A DNA stretch of 53,409 nt from Verrucomicrobiota bacterium (lineage in GTDB: Bacteria > Verrucomicrobiota > Verrucomicrobiia > Verrucomicrobiales > Akkermansiaceae), in NCBI GenBank assembly GCA_004293285.1, contig RDYF01000088.1, forward strand, positions 1 to 53,409. Direction: 5' to 3'. Position 1 is the stretch's first letter, and each line of letters begins with the position of its first letter. A program made the position numbers and the translations under genes. Positions 8,345 through 16,909 of the stretch are shown piece by piece. The notes under the pieces were generated by a model that saw only the letters and a list, made by a program, of their open reading frames with translations, was not told the origin of the DNA and did no database searches.

Positions 8345-9826
8345 TTACTGGGCCTTCAGATTGCTTAGGCGTTTGATTTGATAATTTTTCGACACCCGCT
8401 CATTCGCGGCGGGGATTTCCGCGTAGGGGAGGACCAGTGGTCGCTCGACGCCGAGCAATTCGATGACGAGGTATTCCGGCGATTTTTCGGGATAGAGCAA
8501 GTCGTGAGCTTGGGCGAGAGATGTGACTTTCGTGCCATTGATGGTTTTGACAATTTTCCCTTTGAGAGAGGGGAGAGTGCTATTCAACTCATCGGCGAGG
8601 ATGTCTGTCAGGATCACAACGTCCTCGAATTCTTGGAAAAGTCCTTTGCTGACATAGTCCGAATAGAGGCGTCGCACATTCACATCGCGGAACGAGGCGG
8701 TGGCAAAAAGGTTGGTATCGAGTGGTTGGAACAACAATCCTGCGCAAACAACATAGCGCGGTTTTTCTTCATAACGGATGGCGTACATTTTCGCGGGCGG
8801 CAGAGTTTTGAGAGTGGCGGTGACCTCCCTTTCCTTGCCCTCGCGGATGAGGCCGAGCTTCACGGGGTCGCCGGCGAATTTGCGTTCGACCACTTCGTGC
8901 ATATTGACCTTTTCGCCTTCGATCAAAATCGCGCCTGCGGCATCGATCGGATGGTCATCGATGGCGATCAAGACATCGCCCTCCTTGACCACGCCATCGC
9001 AACTGCCGGTAGGGGTGACATTGGTGACCAGCACGCCGATGTTTTTGTTCGGCAAAGAAAGAGCGGCGCGCATCGCGGGATTGATCAGCGGGAATTCGGC
9101 AATGCCGAGGTCGACATAGTGATCATAGCGTCCATCGCGGATGTCCTTGAGAAAGCGTTGAATCACCGGAGTAGGGATGATGTAGCCCGTATTGTCTGCT
9201 TCCGTGAGGCCTTGAAAAGCCACGCCGATGACCGAGTCGTTTTGCAGCACAGGTCCGCCCGAGTTGCCGGGATTGATGGCGGCATCGATCTGCACCACGA
9301 GGTGAGAATCGGCGCGTGAATGCGAGTAAGGTTGGAAATCGATGCGAGAAACGACACCGCGCGTGACCGAGAGTCGTTCCCCGCCGATGGGGTAGCCGAT
9401 GACGCGGACTTGCGATTCCAAGGCAGGCACGGCTTGCCCGATCGAAAAAATTGGCAGCTTTTCAAAAGGCGAAAAATCTTCGACCGAGAGCAGGGCGAGA
9501 TCGCAATCGTGGGCGATGTATTCCACTTTCGCTGGATGTTTCTCCGGCGAGCCATAGATGGTAATCAGAAAGCGTTGGCCATTCGAGACGACGTGAGCAT
9601 TGGTGAGAAACTGATTGGGACCGATCAAAAATCCCGTGCCAATGCCACCGCTGAAGCGACCCGCATTCCAAGGTGTGGCGTAATTGGGCGTTTGTGTGGC
9701 GACCTCGATGCGCACCACCGAGCGATACATTTCCTGAGCCGAAGGGGCAGGGACGGGTTGCGGCAGGTCGGCGGCGTGGAGAGCTCCGGCCAGAGTGGCG
9801 ACAACGAGCAAAAAGAAGCGGTGCAT
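8345..9826 (-). CDS. HtrA/Do-like periplasmic serine protease with PDZ domains
   Basis: 493 residues. A cleavable signal peptide (cut near ALHA/AD, residue 19) sends it to the periplasm. The chymotrypsin-like triad is intact: His78 in TNAHVV, Asp109 in HDCDLALL, Ser189 in NPGNSGGPV. A PDZ domain follows (IGVLVTNVTPTGSCDGVVKEGDVLIAIDDH spans it, residues about 265-350), then a C-terminal second PDZ-like region (LKGKIVKTINGTKVTSLAQAHDLL). Family role: degradation of misfolded envelope proteins. The inactive paralogue follows immediately downstream. The gene is divergent from the GH9 gene, with 164 bp between the starts. Confidence 0.88.
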   Translation of the reverse strand: MHRFFLLVVATLAGALHAADLPQPVPAPSAQEMYRSVVRIEVATQTPNYATPWNAGRFSGGIGTGFLIGPNQFLTNAHVVSNGQRFLITIYGSPEKHPAKVEYIAHDCDLALLSVEDFSPFEKLPIFSIGQAVPALESQVRVIGYPIGGERLSVTRGVVSRIDFQPYSHSRADSHLVVQIDAAINPGNSGGPVLQNDSVIGVAFQGLTEADNTGYIIPTPVIQRFLKDIRDGRYDHYVDLGIAEFPLINPAMRAALSLPNKNIGVLVTNVTPTGSCDGVVKEGDVLIAIDDHPIDAAGAILIEGEKVNMHEVVERKFAGDPVKLGLIREGKEREVTATLKTLPPAKMYAIRYEEKPRYVVCAGLLFQPLDTNLFATASFRDVNVRRLYSDYVSKGLFQEFEDVVILTDILADELNSTLPSLKGKIVKTINGTKVTSLAQAHDLLYPEKSPEYLVIELLGVERPLVLPYAEIPAANERVSKNYQIKRLSNLKAQ

Positions 9827-9950
9827 AAGATTTCCTAATCAAAGAGTGCAACGCGCTGCTGTCAATCGGGAAGTCAGAGGGGAGCGGGAAAATGGCAGGA
9901 AATCGATGTTTTTTCGCAGTCGTGATGAAATTTTTTTGCTTTTGTAATTT

Positions 9951-9990
9951 TTGCATTGCCATTCTTGATAGAATTTACAATTTCTATAGA
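9951..9990 (+). promoter_or_regulatory. Possible promoter with inverted repeat directly before the GH9 start
   Basis: TTGCAT (9951-9956) and TACAAT (9976-9981) could be -35/-10 boxes, though the 19-bp spacing is long. An inverted repeat ATAGAA-8 bp-TTCTAT (9968-9987) overlaps the -10 box and ends three bases before the ATG at 9991. No Shine-Dalgarno sequence is seen, so the message may be leaderless or nearly so, with a repressor site on the promoter. This is inference from sequence only. Confidence 0.3.
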
Positions 9991-12900
9991 ATGAATCGGA
10001 AAAGCCTATTCGTTCGTTTGTCGTTAGGTCGCAGCCTCCGTCGTTTGGAGCTGAAACGCGGTTTCTTGCTTCTGGGTTGCATGGCAGGATTCGCCACGGC
10101 GAGCCATGCGCAGTTGGTCGAAAACCAATTTGATCGGATCGAGGGGATTCAGGGAAGCCACCCGGAGATCGGGATGGGAGGGATGCGGTTTTTGGCACCT
10201 GATTTGTTAGAGGTGGCGCATATCAACACCAAAGCGGTGGATGTGATGCCCGTGAGTTGGAATTTCGCGAATGCGGGAGAATTCGTGGCTCCTGATCCGG
10301 CTTCTTGGAGTGTGAGCATCGATGGTCAACCGATTGCTGCGACCGCGGAAGGTTTTCGGCGTCGGGTCCTAGTAGCGCGCACGGGGGTTCGCGATGTGCG
10401 TATTGATCAGCGCTTGATCATTCGCTTAGCATCGCCGGTCGAGCAGGGGACCACAGTGCAATTGCAAGCCATCAACTGGGAGCCCGAGATGACCAGAACC
10501 TATCAAGCGACCTTGTCGCCTGAGCGTCGCAGTCCAGCGATTCACATCAATCACGGGGGCTATCTGACCCAGATGCCCAAGCAAGCCAAGGTGGGGTATT
10601 TTTTAGGGACATCGGGCGAGATGCCGATCACAGCCACGACTTTTCAGGTTGTCGATGCCCATTCTGGTGCGGTGGTCTTTACGGGGAATCTTACGCCCAG
10701 CTTGGACTCGGGATTTTCCCTGACTCCGCTTCCCTATCGTCAGGTGTTTTTGGCAGACTTTTCTGCGCTGGACGTTGCGGGGCGTTATCAATTGCAAGTG
10801 CCTGGCATGGGACGCTCCATGCCCTTTACCATCGGGGTGGAAAATTCCCTGTATTTCGTGCGAGCTTATGCCACGGGTTTGCTCAATCAGCGTTGTGGAT
10901 TTTCCTTTGGTCTGCCCTATTCTCGGCATGGCCATGCGGCGTGTCATACGGCACCGGCGCAGGTTCCCACGGCGGCGCTAGAATTCAAAGACACCTGGGA
11001 CATGATCGCTGCGGCGAATTCTGGTTGGACCGGTAGCGCTCCTCGGCTGATTTCCGTTGAGACCCAGTTGTATCCCATCGTCAAGCAGGGCGCACTCGAC
11101 GTTTCTGGCGGTCATCACGATGCGGGAGATTACAGCAAATACACCATCAATTCGGCGCATTTGATTCACTCCTTAGCTTTCGCTGCCGATGCCTTCCCGG
11201 GAGTGGGAGAGCTCGACAACATGGGCATTCCGGAGAGCGGTGATGGCAAGAGCGACGTGCTGCAGATCGCGCTGCACGAGGCGCGCTTCTTGGCCAAACT
11301 GCAAGACGACGACGGAGGCTTTTTCTTCATCGTTTATCCCAAAAACCGCAAGTATGAGAACAACGTGCTGCCGCAGCATGGCGATCCACAAGTCGTGTGG
11401 CCCAAAAACACCTCTGGCACGGCAGCGGCTGTGGGGGCTTTGGCCGACATCGCTTCCTCGCCGCGATTCCAAGCGCAGTATCCTGCCGAAGCAGCGCAAT
11501 TTTTGGCACAAGCACGGGCGGGCTGGAATTTCTTGATGCAAGCCATCGCCACCCATGGCTTGGCTGGTAGCTACCAACGCCTGACGCACTATGGCGACGT
11601 CTTTGGTCATCAAGATGAACTGGCATGGGCTGCGGCATCCATGTTTGCGGCAACGGGCGAATCGATTTTTCAGGAAAAATTGATGGAGTGGTACGATCCT
11701 CTCGCTCCCGCAACCATTCGCTGGAGTTGGTGGAGATTGTTCGAGGGCTACGGTTGCGCAGCGCGCGCCTATGCGTTTGCGTCGCGTGTAGGAAAACGCA
11801 CCACTGCCGAAATGGATGCGACCTATCTCGGTCGTGCGGAATCCATCATTCTCGCTCGGGGCAATGATGTGCGCAATTGGACCAACGAGTCAGCGTATGG
11901 CATGGCCTTTGACTGGAACAGCAAACGCTTCAATTCGGCTGGCTGGTTTTTCCCGCTAGAGAGAGCTTACGACGTGTTGGTGGCCGATCAGATTCAAGCA
12001 TCGCCTGCCAATCTCGAAGCGGTGCTTTCGAACATCAACTACGAATTTGGCACCAATCCATTGAATCTTTGCTATCTAACCGGCACAGGTTCGCGCTCGC
12101 AGCAGGAGATTGTCCATCAATTTGCCGACAATGATGATCGACTGCTACCGCCTTCGGGCATCCCGATTGGTTCATTGCAGTCGGGCTTTGCATGGAATGG
12201 TCAATACAAGTCCGAGTTGGCAACAGTCAATGTGCCGAGCGATTGGGCGAATGTGGGTCGGTATCCTTTCTATGATCGTTGGGCGGATACCTTCAATGTG
12301 ACTACGGAGCTGGTGGTGTCGCAACAAGGTCGTGGCTTAGCAACGGTAGCAGCGGTGGCGGCACGTCATGCTGCGGCACGGACGCAAGCTTGGAATCCGA
12401 TCAACCACACTCCGACCATCCACTTCAGTGGGTTAAACGAGGGATACATCATCGTAGGCCAGCCACTGACCGTCACCTTGACTGCGGCCAACGGGCTTGA
12501 TCTGAGCAATGCTGTGGTGGTTTGGGAAACGAGCGAAAATCAACCCCTTCGCGGAGGAGCGACCGTGGTGATCACACCGACTCGGGTATCGCGTCAATGG
12601 ATCGAGGCCGAGGCGGTATTGCCCGACGGCAGAAGAATTTGCGCCCGTGCAGAGTTTGGGGTGCAAAGTCAGAGCCCAGCAAATCCCTTGCCGCTCACCG
12701 ATGAGACCGTGGCTTTGTATCGGTTTGATACGGGTTGGAACGATGCCACGCCCAACCAATTTCACCTGACCGTTACAGGCAATCCGGAAATTACGCCTTA
12801 TTCGTCCGGGTGGGCCACCGATACTGCGGTGAACCGGGCCGTACGATTCTACGGCAACAACGACAGGCTGACTGCGACGATTCCTGATTCGGTGATTTCG

Positions 12901-14745
12901 CCGGCATCGACCCCGACCCCAATTGCTTTTGAATTTCGCATTTGCCCGATGCGCATGACCAACTACGGCATTCACAATCGGCCTTTGCTTGCGCTCACGC
13001 AATCTTGGGCATTGCGCTTTGGGCTGAGTCAAAACATGTGGTCGAGCCCAACTCGTCCCAGTGTTGGAGCCGATGGAGTGAGCTTGCTTTCCCCCGCGCA
13101 GTGGGATCGCTACATCATCGCCAAGACCTGGAACCAAGTGCGGATCAGTCGGGATTCTCTCGGGCAATACGAACTCGTCATCAATGGCGAAGTCGTATCC
13201 ACCGGTACAAAAACGTCCGATTTCGGCGGCACGGGTAGTTGGTTGTTAGAGATAGGGAATTTCGATGGTTACATCGATGACTTCCGGATTACCGGTTTGC
13301 CCAACAACGGCAATGCCTCGCCACCCCCTGCGACGGGTGGCGGCGGCACCGGAGGAACAGGCGACACGGGTGGCACGGGTGGCACGGGTGGCACGGGTGG
13401 CACGGGTGGCACGGGTGACACGGGGGGAGGTACGCCTGCGCCGGGGACTACGGTGCCGACAGATGCATTGTCGCCAGCGCGTTTTGAAATTGAGCCCGAT
13501 TCCTTCACCACGGCGCTGTATCATTTCGATGGGGATTTTCTCGATGCGGGAGCGAATCAATTGCATTTGACCTCAACCGGTTCGCCGACCTTTGTCCCAG
13601 TGTTGGATGCGGCGGGAGTGGTGCGTGGGCAAGCCGTGCGCTTCACCAATTTCGGCGATGCCTTGCTGGCGACCATTCCCGATACGCTGGTATCGCCGGG
13701 AACTGTGGCATCGCCGTTGACCGTAGAAGCGTGGATTCGGCCACGCGGTTATCGAGCTTGGGGCAATGCGACTGCGGGGATCATGTTCCTCAATCAGAAC
13801 TGGGATAGCAACTTTGGGCTGCGTCAGGACAAGTGGTTGACGCCCTCGTTTCCATCGATTCGCTCGGGTCAAACCGAAGTCACCCCACAGGCGGAGTGGT
13901 CGAGCTTCATCACGCCCGATGTTTGGCAGCATCTGCAAGTGGTGCGTCACAGCAATGGCACGACGAGCGTGCGAGTGAATGGTCGGACGGTTAAAACGGT
14001 GAGCAGCATCAACGCTTGGGGTCGCACGAATGCATGGAGTTTCGTGTTGGGCAACATCGATGCCGACATCGACGAGCTGTTGATTTCGCGCAGCGAGAGA
14101 GCGCCCTTGGCGGTGGATGAGATTCGTCCGGACAGTGCGACCTTGGCTCTCTACCAGTTCAACGGCAATGCCTTAGACTCTGGTCCCAATGCTCTGCATT
14201 TGACGACATCAGGCGTCGTGCTCTACGACACTTCCAGCATTGGCACGGGATGGATGAGCGTGCCATCGGGATCCTCGGCTTATTTCCACAACCTCGGAGA
14301 TCGTTTCAGTGTGAGTGTGCCGAACTCGTTGATTTCGCCGGGCACCACCTGCAATCCGATCACCATCGAGGCGCGGATCTATCCGATTCAGTGGCTGGCG
14401 TATGGGGTCGACACCTTTCCCGTCCTGCATTTCCTGCAGCACTGGGATAGCATGCTCGGTTTGACACAAGACCGTTGGTTGTTGCCTGCGGCACCCAAAG
14501 TGATGGCAGGGGCTCACACCGTGCTCTCACAGAACGACGCATCGACCTTCCTTGTCAGAAATCAGTGGAATCGGATCAAAATCTGCCGCACCGCTCTGGG
14601 CACCACACGCTTGACGATCAACGGCATGGTTTTTCCGGAAATGACGACTCCGATGCACTACGCTCGCACGACGGCGTGGCAGTTCACCATTGGAAACTTC
14701 CGCGGTTATGTTGATCAAGTGCACGTGACCTCGGACGAACGTTGA
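9991..14745 (+). CDS. Secreted GH9 glycoside hydrolase (cellulase type) with three LamG domains
   Basis: About 1584 residues from the ATG at 9991; the frame is open further upstream but only from here is there a clean signal peptide (GFLLLGCMAGFATASHA/Q). After an N-terminal domain comes a CelD_N Ig-like domain (INHGGYLTQMPKQAKVGYFL). The GH9 barrel has HHDAGDYSKY (catalytic base Asp around residue 376), FGTNPLNLCYLTG, and the acid candidate Glu in NVTTELVVSQQGRG (around 770). Three LamG/concanavalin-like domains of about 190 residues follow (from 12.7, 13.5 and 14.1 kb; each begins with ALY.F(D/N)G-type sequence and ends with GN.DGYIDD-type sequence). The first and second are joined by a Gly-Thr-rich linker. 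It is likely an endoglucanase or related beta-glucanase acting outside the inner membrane; the LamG domains probably bind polysaccharide. Confidence 0.85.
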   Translation: MNRKSLFVRLSLGRSLRRLELKRGFLLLGCMAGFATASHAQLVENQFDRIEGIQGSHPEIGMGGMRFLAPDLLEVAHINTKAVDVMPVSWNFANAGEFVAPDPASWSVSIDGQPIAATAEGFRRRVLVARTGVRDVRIDQRLIIRLASPVEQGTTVQLQAINWEPEMTRTYQATLSPERRSPAIHINHGGYLTQMPKQAKVGYFLGTSGEMPITATTFQVVDAHSGAVVFTGNLTPSLDSGFSLTPLPYRQVFLADFSALDVAGRYQLQVPGMGRSMPFTIGVENSLYFVRAYATGLLNQRCGFSFGLPYSRHGHAACHTAPAQVPTAALEFKDTWDMIAAANSGWTGSAPRLISVETQLYPIVKQGALDVSGGHHDAGDYSKYTINSAHLIHSLAFAADAFPGVGELDNMGIPESGDGKSDVLQIALHEARFLAKLQDDDGGFFFIVYPKNRKYENNVLPQHGDPQVVWPKNTSGTAAAVGALADIASSPRFQAQYPAEAAQFLAQARAGWNFLMQAIATHGLAGSYQRLTHYGDVFGHQDELAWAAASMFAATGESIFQEKLMEWYDPLAPATIRWSWWRLFEGYGCAARAYAFASRVGKRTTAEMDATYLGRAESIILARGNDVRNWTNESAYGMAFDWNSKRFNSAGWFFPLERAYDVLVADQIQASPANLEAVLSNINYEFGTNPLNLCYLTGTGSRSQQEIVHQFADNDDRLLPPSGIPIGSLQSGFAWNGQYKSELATVNVPSDWANVGRYPFYDRWADTFNVTTELVVSQQGRGLATVAAVAARHAAARTQAWNPINHTPTIHFSGLNEGYIIVGQPLTVTLTAANGLDLSNAVVVWETSENQPLRGGATVVITPTRVSRQWIEAEAVLPDGRRICARAEFGVQSQSPANPLPLTDETVALYRFDTGWNDATPNQFHLTVTGNPEITPYSSGWATDTAVNRAVRFYGNNDRLTATIPDSVISPASTPTPIAFEFRICPMRMTNYGIHNRPLLALTQSWALRFGLSQNMWSSPTRPSVGADGVSLLSPAQWDRYIIAKTWNQVRISRDSLGQYELVINGEVVSTGTKTSDFGGTGSWLLEIGNFDGYIDDFRITGLPNNGNASPPPATGGGGTGGTGDTGGTGGTGGTGGTGGTGDTGGGTPAPGTTVPTDALSPARFEIEPDSFTTALYHFDGDFLDAGANQLHLTSTGSPTFVPVLDAAGVVRGQAVRFTNFGDALLATIPDTLVSPGTVASPLTVEAWIRPRGYRAWGNATAGIMFLNQNWDSNFGLRQDKWLTPSFPSIRSGQTEVTPQAEWSSFITPDVWQHLQVVRHSNGTTSVRVNGRTVKTVSSINAWGRTNAWSFVLGNIDADIDELLISRSERAPLAVDEIRPDSATLALYQFNGNALDSGPNALHLTTSGVVLYDTSSIGTGWMSVPSGSSAYFHNLGDRFSVSVPNSLISPGTTCNPITIEARIYPIQWLAYGVDTFPVLHFLQHWDSMLGLTQDRWLLPAAPKVMAGAHTVLSQNDASTFLVRNQWNRIKICRTALGTTRLTINGMVFPEMTTPMHYARTTAWQFTIGNFRGYVDQVHVTSDER
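13340..13432 (+). repeat. In-frame GGTGGCACG repeats coding a Gly-Gly-Thr linker
   Basis: About ten 9-bp units of GGTGGCACG and close variants (GGCGACACG) encode a flexible (GGT/GDT)n linker between LamG domains 1 and 2 of the GH9 protein. Each unit is three codons long, so copy-number change keeps the frame and would only alter linker length. Confidence 0.85.
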
Positions 14746-14810
14746 ACAGCGAGAGCCAAGCGTGCGGGGGTGGGGATTGACGGCAGCACAGAGATTCGCT
14801 ACAAAGCGTC

Positions 14811-15491
14811 ATGCATTTGGCATTGATGGAAGCTAGCGGCGTGATCGAGCAGGGGGGACCCATTGTGTGGATACAGCTGGTGCTGGCTCTGATGGGATGC
14901 ATTTTTATCCTTGAGAGGCTCTTTTTCTTCCATCGGGCTCGTGTCAACGTGGCGGATTTATTGATCGGGCTGGGCAATCATGTGAAAAAGCTCTCCTTTG
15001 CGGAAGCTCGACACGAAGCAGCACGGGCGCCGGGGCCCGTGGCGCGAGTGGCGCATGCGGTGCTTCTGCGGGTCGACCTGCCCCGTTCGGATCTGCGTGA
15101 CATTGCGCAGGAGGCGGGGCAACTGGAGGTGCCGCGCCTGGAGAGAAACGTTCGTGCGATTTTAGGAGTGGCCTTGCTGGCTCCCTTGATGGGCATGTTG
15201 GGCACCATTCTGGGCTTGATCGATGTCTTCCAAAAAATGAACGAGCGTGGAGGCTTCGCCGGACCTGCGGAGCTTTCGGGTGGGGTATTTCAATCTTTGA
15301 TCACTACAGCCATGGGCATGGTGATTTCGGTCGTGATGTATCTGTTTTACTTGTATTTCTTGGGTCGAGCTCGTCGATTGATGCATCGTCTGGAACGTGC
15401 GGGCATCGAGACAGTGAACATGGTCTGTGATGCCTTGCGCGAGCACGAGCGCGAGTTGCAGGTGAAAAAAGCGCAAGAAGCCAAGTCATGA
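14811..15491 (+). CDS. exbB: ExbB/TolQ/MotA-family proton channel protein
   Basis: 226 residues. One membrane segment near the N-terminus (WIQLVLALMGCIFILERLFFF) and two more in the C-terminal half (AILGVALLAPLMGMLGTILG and SLITTAMGMVISVVMYLFYLYF) follow the MotA/ExbB domain pattern, including the conserved G-T-hxG-hhxxF signature (LGTILGLIDVFQKM). It forms the pentameric inner-membrane motor with an ExbD-type partner to use proton-motive force. The stop overlaps the ATG of the next gene, so stoichiometric expression is likely. ATG at 14826 is an alternative start. Confidence 0.87.
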   Translation: MHLALMEASGVIEQGGPIVWIQLVLALMGCIFILERLFFFHRARVNVADLLIGLGNHVKKLSFAEARHEAARAPGPVARVAHAVLLRVDLPRSDLRDIAQEAGQLEVPRLERNVRAILGVALLAPLMGMLGTILGLIDVFQKMNERGGFAGPAELSGGVFQSLITTAMGMVISVVMYLFYLYFLGRARRLMHRLERAGIETVNMVCDALREHERELQVKKAQEAKS

Positions 15492-15925
15492 AGCTCGAGT
15501 CGACCTTGCCCGAGAGAGTGGGATTTCTCCACGCAGTGCCACTCTTCAATGTGTTTGCGGTGTTGCTGATGTGCTACACCTTAGGGCCGCGTTTGGAGGA
15601 GAAAACTGGAGTGAGCATCCAGATGCCGGCTTCGTTGTTTCAGTTGGAGCGCTACCAGGAAGCGGCGGTCATTACGATGACGGCAGATGGTTTGCGCGGG
15701 TTGTACCTCGGAAAGCAGCGCATCGAGATGGCGCAGCTGGATGCGGCACTGGATCAGCAGTTGCAATCGACCGGTGGGCCGAATCGGGCGATTGTGATCA
15801 TGGCCGATCGTTTCGTGCCCTCCGAGCAATTGCGGCAAGTGTCGGAGATTTGTCTCAAAAAAGGCCTGCGCGTGGTGATGGCGGGTGGCGGACGAGGGAA
15901 ACCTGGCGATGCTGTAGAACCATGA
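15488..15925 (+). CDS. exbD: ExbD/TolR-family protein with Asn in place of the membrane Asp
   Basis: 145 residues: short cytoplasmic start, one membrane helix (AVPLFNVFAVLLMCYTLG, about 16-33) and a periplasmic domain with the ExbD-type ending (ADRFVPSEQLRQVSEICLKKGL). In ExbD/TolR/MotB the helix carries an essential Asp, usually in PLhDhhF; here the same place reads PLFN. The Asn would not relay protons in the usual way. The family call is firm from position (ATGA overlaps on both sides), topology and the C-terminal pattern. Whether this complex still uses proton-motive force is open. Confidence 0.75.
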   Translation: MKLESTLPERVGFLHAVPLFNVFAVLLMCYTLGPRLEEKTGVSIQMPASLFQLERYQEAAVITMTADGLRGLYLGKQRIEMAQLDAALDQQLQSTGGPNRAIVIMADRFVPSEQLRQVSEICLKKGLRVVMAGGGRGKPGDAVEP

Positions 15926-16674
15926 ACGAGGAACAAGCACAACACCAAGTGTCAGGCAAACCCGCGCATGGCTGGATCTTTCCCTGGCGAAGAGCGTTTC
16001 GGCGGCGCTGGTCCTTGCTCGTTGCCGCATTGGTGGTTTTGCCGTTGTTCGCGTTGATGATGTCGATGGTGCGCGTTAGAGTTTTTTTCACACCTCCGGC
16101 GTTGAATCGCTCGGCGGAATTGCTCCTGGTGCCCAACACCACATCCCATCGTGCCTGGCTAGAACAAGTCTCGCAGAAAACGCCCTTTCCCGCCCCGCTG
16201 CAAGATGAAGTCGTGCAGGCTTACAGTGATTCCCATTTGCTTGCGGAGTTGGGCGATGAGTTTCAGCCTGGTCAGAAACTGCGCGATGTCTGGGTGCCGG
16301 AATCGAAGTCGGTTTTTTCACAAGACGCATATTTGCCCGCCCTGCCCACGATCGATGCAACATCCACCGCGGCAGATGTCAAAGTGGAAGGGTTCTGGCA
16401 ACCGCGCGTTCGTTGGTTGTCTGCCTTGCCCACGGGTGTGGCTCCCCTGGAGTGGCCGAGTTTCGCGGGCGCACCGCGGTTGGCCGATGGAGCAAAGCTG
16501 ATGGTGGAAGTCGATGCCGACGGTCGAGTCGTGTCCTGTCTTTCTGCCTCCAAAGAAACCGACCGATCTTGGGCGATGGTCGAGAATTGGCTGAAACGTC
16601 TGCGCTTCCCTCCCTCCCAAACGTCCTTGGGTTGGATCGCGGGCGAAATTGTTTGGGAGGTTGTTCATGATTGA
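15922..16674 (+). CDS. TonB-like single-span periplasmic protein
   Basis: 250 residues: basic cytoplasmic N-terminus (WRRAFRRRW), one membrane helix (LLVAALVVLPLFALMMSMV), then a periplasmic part. The C-terminal segment (LMVEVDADGRVVSCLSAS to WLKRLRFPPSQ) resembles the TonB C-terminal domain pattern 'v.vd.dG.V....s......A...hr..rF.P'. There is no long Pro-rich spacer. Its ATG overlaps the exbD-like stop, which supports a TonB role in energy transfer to an outer-membrane receptor. No receptor gene is present in the window. Confidence 0.55.
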   Translation: MNEEQAQHQVSGKPAHGWIFPWRRAFRRRWSLLVAALVVLPLFALMMSMVRVRVFFTPPALNRSAELLLVPNTTSHRAWLEQVSQKTPFPAPLQDEVVQAYSDSHLLAELGDEFQPGQKLRDVWVPESKSVFSQDAYLPALPTIDATSTAADVKVEGFWQPRVRWLSALPTGVAPLEWPSFAGAPRLADGAKLMVEVDADGRVVSCLSASKETDRSWAMVENWLKRLRFPPSQTSLGWIAGEIVWEVVHD

Positions 16675-16894
16675 GCTGAGCTTTAACGAATTTTGTTTGT
16701 TCCTGCTCATTGTGGCGATGCTGCTGGTGGGGTTGTTCGATTGGATTTCCCGATTTGCGCATCGTAATTCCGAGCGGCGCGGTCGGCGTGCGCGATTCGC
16801 CTGTCGACTCTGTCTCACGCATTGGGAGAATCGAGGTCGTGAAGAGGTCGAATCATGCCCGCATTGCGGTCGCTCTTGCGAAAGATCTCGATAA
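16667..16894 (+). CDS. Small membrane protein with C-terminal zinc ribbon
   Basis: 75 residues from the ATG at 16667, preceded by GGGAGG at a spacing of six bases. One membrane helix (FCLFLLIVAMLLVGLFDWI) is followed by a basic stretch and a Cys4 ribbon (CRLC...CPHC). It overlaps the stop of the TonB-like gene, so it belongs to the same cassette. No named family is recognised; the ribbon would lie in the cytoplasm if the N-terminus is outside, which basic residues after the helix favour. It ends at a TAA 15 bases before the fabF GTG. Confidence 0.6.
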   Translation: MIELSFNEFCLFLLIVAMLLVGLFDWISRFAHRNSERRGRRARFACRLCLTHWENRGREEVESCPHCGRSCERSR

Positions 16895-16909
16895 AAAAGC
16901 GCCAAGTTT

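Noticed and set aside
8378..9319. 313-residue plus-strand frame opposite the protease
   Set aside because: Antisense to the intact protease with its catalytic triad; no start signal.
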